From Mycobacteriaceae bacterium (GTDB lineage: Bacteria; Actinomycetota; Actinomycetes; Mycobacteriales; Mycobacteriaceae): 44,020 nt of DNA. Of this stretch, positions 42,235-44,020 are shown in pieces (the stretch's first letter is position 1; the number at the start of each line of letters is the position of its first letter). The translations under genes were made by a program, and so were the position numbers. The notes under the pieces were generated by a model. The model was not told the origin of the DNA. It worked only from the letters and a program-made list of their open reading frames with translations, and made no database searches. The DNA lies in the NCBI GenBank assembly GCA_019245755.1, contig JAFARC010000038.1, positions 1 to 44,020 of the forward strand. Reading direction: 5' to 3'.

Positions 42235-42810
42235 TCAGGTCGCGGGGGTGTGAAAGTTCTGATACGACCGGGACGGCGTGGGGCCGCGCTGGCCCTGGTA
42301 TTTCGATCCGGCTTTGGCGCTGCCGTAGGGATGCTCAGCCGGGCTGGTCAACCGCAGCAGACACAGCTGGCCGATCTTCATGCCCGGCCACAGCGTGATC
42401 GGCAGGTTCGCAACGTTGGACAGCTCGAGGGTGATGTGCCCGCTGAATCCCGGGTCGATGAAACCAGCAGTGGAGTGGGTCAGCAGGCCGAGCCGGCCCA
42501 GCGAGGACTTGCCCTCCAGCCGACCGGCAAGGTCGTCGGGCAACGTGCACAACTCCAGCGTCGAGCCGAGCACGAACTCCCCCGGATGCAGCACGAACGG
42601 CTCACCGTCCACGGGTTCGACGAGGCTGGTGAGCTCGTCCTGCTGCCGAGCGGGGTCGATATGGGTGTAACGGGTGTTGTTGAACACCCGGAAAAGGCTG
42701 TCGAGTCGCACATCCACGCTGGAGGGCTGCACGAGCCGCTCGTCGAAAGGATCGATGCCCAGGCGGCCGGCGTCGAGCTCAGCCCGGATGTCGCGGTCGG
42801 AGAGCAGCAC
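42235..42810 (-). CDS. dcd: dCTP deaminase (probably bifunctional dCTP deaminase/dUTPase)
   Basis: Converts dCTP to dUTP, and in mycobacteria also on to dUMP in one enzyme, supplying dTTP synthesis. It is a 191-aa protein of the trimeric dUTPase fold. Key segments are [14 protein letters not shown] (residues about 30-43), [20 protein letters not shown] followed by [14 protein letters not shown] (about 101-134; the Glu of the ELSN stretch is the likely catalytic residue), and the C-terminal [16 protein letters not shown]. Order and strand match Rv0321. Confidence 0.96.
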   Translation of the reverse strand: MLLSDRDIRAELDAGRLGIDPFDERLVQPSSVDVRLDSLFRVFNNTRYTHIDPARQQDELTSLVEPVDGEPFVLHPGEFVLGSTLELCTLPDDLAGRLEGKSSLGRLGLLTHSTAGFIDPGFSGHITLELSNVANLPITLWPGMKIGQLCLLRLTSPAEHPYGSAKAGSKYQGQRGPTPSRSYQNFHTPAT

Positions 42811-42886
42811 GCGACGAGCGTATCGGCTGGCTGAGCACAGGCGATGTACAGACCGGCCGTTGCTGCTAACCTCCGTGACCGACTTT

Positions 42887-42921
42887 GCCGATGTAGTTCA
42901 ATGGCAGAACATCAGCTTCCC
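42887..42921 (+). tRNA. tRNA-Gly(CCC) 5' half, truncated at the anticodon loop
   Basis: The 35 bases match the start of a bacterial tRNA-Gly: acceptor arm GCCGATG (usual GCGGATG, one change), D-arm TAGTTCAATGGCAGAAC, then the anticodon stem TCAGC and TTCCC with a CCC anticodon. Directly after it the sequence leaves tRNA-Gly. No matching GCTGA stem arm, no TTCGA T-loop and no acceptor complement are seen in the next 100 bases. It is a non-functional half gene, broken at the position where integrative elements commonly attach. Confidence 0.75.
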
Positions 42922-43030
42922 TGGGCCAGTCCGCCCTAGCCGCACTGAGTTGTGACACCGTCGTGAGATCGAGGATCCGTGATCTGGCGTTGCTGCCGAA
43001 TATCGTGCTCAACGATGCGATCCTTAGGCA
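42922..43030. other. Junction DNA after the tRNA-Gly fragment
   Basis: No gene is recognised. The sequence is unrelated to the 3' half of tRNA-Gly and lies within the presumed transferred segment. Confidence 0.4.
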
Positions 43031-43534
43031 ATGACTCATGAACGACCTAACCCGGTGTACGAGCTGTATCTTCGCGTGTCGCGGGGGCTGGGCCACTACC
43101 GCTGGTTCTCGGTGTTCATGAAGCATGTTGGCTCCCGGGTAGACCGGGCGCTGATCCACGCTAGCCGAGGCCAACTATCGATTAGCGGTCCTGCGATGCC
43201 GACGATGCTGCTCACTACGAAAGGCAGAAAGAGCGGCAAAGAGCGAACGGTGCCGGTCTACTACGTGCGCGACGGCAAGAATCTCGTGGCCGTTTGCGAG
43301 AACTTCGGCCTCGATACAGCTTCGAGCTGGCCTACGAACCTGCGTGCCGACCCAAAGGCACGCATTGAGATCGAAGGCACGACTGCAAACTATCTGTCAC
43401 GACCCGCTACAGATGAAGAGGTTGCCCGCAACATGCCTAGGCTGATTGAGATGTGGCCCGCGCATGACACCTACGTCAAACGAAGCGGCACGCGCAAAGT
43501 CTTCATCTTCGAGCCGGTGGACGCGCAAACCTGA
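43031..43534 (+). CDS. Deazaflavin (F420)-dependent nitroreductase family protein
   Basis: Protein of 167 aa of the Ddn/PF04075 family, which reduce quinones, menaquinone analogues or nitro compounds with reduced F420. The core motif is LLTTKGRKSGKERTVPVYYV (residues 57-76), with NLVAVCENFG and WPTNLRADPKARIEI following, as in the split-barrel fold. Codon choice is visibly less GC-rich than in neighbouring genes (about 57% GC in 43201-43260), pointing to transfer. It lies between the broken tRNA-Gly and the integrase fragment. The start is ATG 43031. Confidence 0.85.
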   Translation: MTHERPNPVYELYLRVSRGLGHYRWFSVFMKHVGSRVDRALIHASRGQLSISGPAMPTMLLTTKGRKSGKERTVPVYYVRDGKNLVAVCENFGLDTASSWPTNLRADPKARIEIEGTTANYLSRPATDEEVARNMPRLIEMWPAHDTYVKRSGTRKVFIFEPVDAQT

Positions 43535-43741
43535 GCGTCTCGGTCCAGCCGGGGTTGATGAGCGGCTTAGGTGTGTCATATTTTCGATTCGCATGCACGA
43601 CGCGTCGCTACACGGTGGCGTTGGGGCCGCGTGAACCAATGAAGACGCTTCTTGCCAAGGCGGCTTGGTACGGTTCAACTCGTGGCAAAGGGTGCCGCCG
43701 CTCAATTTTGGCGAGATGCCCGCCTCCGCACGTGGACGTAG

Positions 43742-44020
43742 GTGGTGTGCAACGAGGCCGGACAGCCCTACAGCCCCGGCGTGCTGTCGCGCTACTGGGC
43801 CGAAGCTGTCGAGGCGGCGGGTCTGCGGCACATCAGGTTGCACGCGGCGCGGCACACCTGCGCGACGCTGATGCACCTGCAAGGGGTGCTGGTCGCGGTG
43901 ATCGCGGCGTGGATCGGGCACAAGGACGCCAGCCTGACGGTGCGCCTGTATGCTCACTCCCAGTTTGCTGCACTGAAGGAGGCCGGAGCGAGTTTGGATC
44001 GAGTTGTGAAAATCTGTGAC
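43742..44020 (+). pseudogene. Tyrosine-recombinase (phage integrase) C-terminal fragment
   Basis: The plus frame from 43742, just after an in-frame TAG at 43739-43741, is open to the window edge. It carries the C-terminal catalytic half of a tyrosine integrase: LHAARHTCATLMHLQGV (box with catalytic His and Arg), WIGHKDASLTVRLYAHSQ with the catalytic His and the nucleophilic Tyr. The N-terminal domains and the first catalytic Arg are missing on the left, so this is a truncated gene. It is probably the integrase that inserted at the tRNA-Gly. Its end is outside the window. Positions 43535-43741 hold no other gene. Confidence 0.75.

Noticed and set aside
43555..44019. 154-codon plus ORF spanning the integrase region
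   Set aside because: A different frame (43742 onward) holds the integrase catalytic boxes; this one is Arg/Gly-rich noise.

Overview
The window is a chromosomal segment of a non-tuberculous Mycobacterium. Evidence: high GC outside two short islands, frequent GTG starts, 4-bp stop/start overlaps, and several mycobacterium-restricted families (iniBAC, CtpC with its DUF1490/PacL partner, CYP140, F420-type enzymes). Read right to left, the gene order follows the M. tuberculosis H37Rv backbone as I recall it: dcd, udgA, Rv0332, Rv0333, rmlA, aspC, Rv0338c, Rv0339c (iniR), iniB, iniA, iniC, an lpqJ-like lipoprotein, a CO-dehydrogenase-like operon, then dnaK-grpE-dnaJ1-hspR. Strands are inverted accordingly. 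Several genes are inserted in this frame.

Layout. 1-730: the 5' part of a secreted Thr/Glu-repeat protein (minus strand, running off the window) behind an AT-rich leader with three 22-bp repeats. 731-5994: heat-shock operon dnaK-grpE-dnaJ1-hspR plus a lipoprotein, with HspR operators (HAIR) upstream of dnaK. 6028-6684: degraded remnant of a beta-propeller-like gene. 6685-7149: a small Cys-motif protein behind a CsoR/RicR-like palindrome. 7146-13271: molybdenum hydroxylase locus (MobA-like, XdhC-like, then large subunit, CoxG-like, FAD and [2Fe-2S] subunits). 13274-14591: MarR regulator and F420-type oxidoreductase. 14738-18900: metal-handling island (permease and TIGR03943/DUF1980 partner, facing CtpC P-type ATPase and PacL-like partner).

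19059-21552: lipoprotein, second F420-type oxidoreductase and two membrane proteins with Thr-rich extracytoplasmic stalks. 21557-30155: ini locus, with iniB-iniA-iniC (two dynamin-like GTPases) divergent from a degenerate Hsp70-like membrane protein and the LuxR-type regulator IniR; a CCCCTAA motif recurs five times here. 30279-35768: large Fe-S oxidoreductase, aspartate-type aminotransferase and YibE/F-like membrane protein. 35677-42810: rmlA, NTF2-like and mycothiol-isomerase-like proteins, CYP140, UDP-glucose dehydrogenase, a second Hsp70-like/actin-like membrane protein, and dcd.

42887-44020: half of a tRNA-Gly gene ending just after its anticodon, followed by lower-GC DNA with a deazaflavin nitroreductase and a tyrosine-integrase fragment: the scar or edge of an integrated element.

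The most interesting unexplained signals are the CsoR-like operator on an apparently leaderless gene (6657-6685), the twin 18-bp palindromes before the Fe-S oxidoreductase (30215-30257), the CCCCTAA series at iniBAC, the two Hsp70-like proteins anchored to the membrane with Pro/Thr-rich tails, the Thr-stalk pair with a 29-codon satellite ORF, and the broken tRNA-Gly. Gene assignments rest on reading motifs by eye and on recalled M. tuberculosis proteins; no database search was run.
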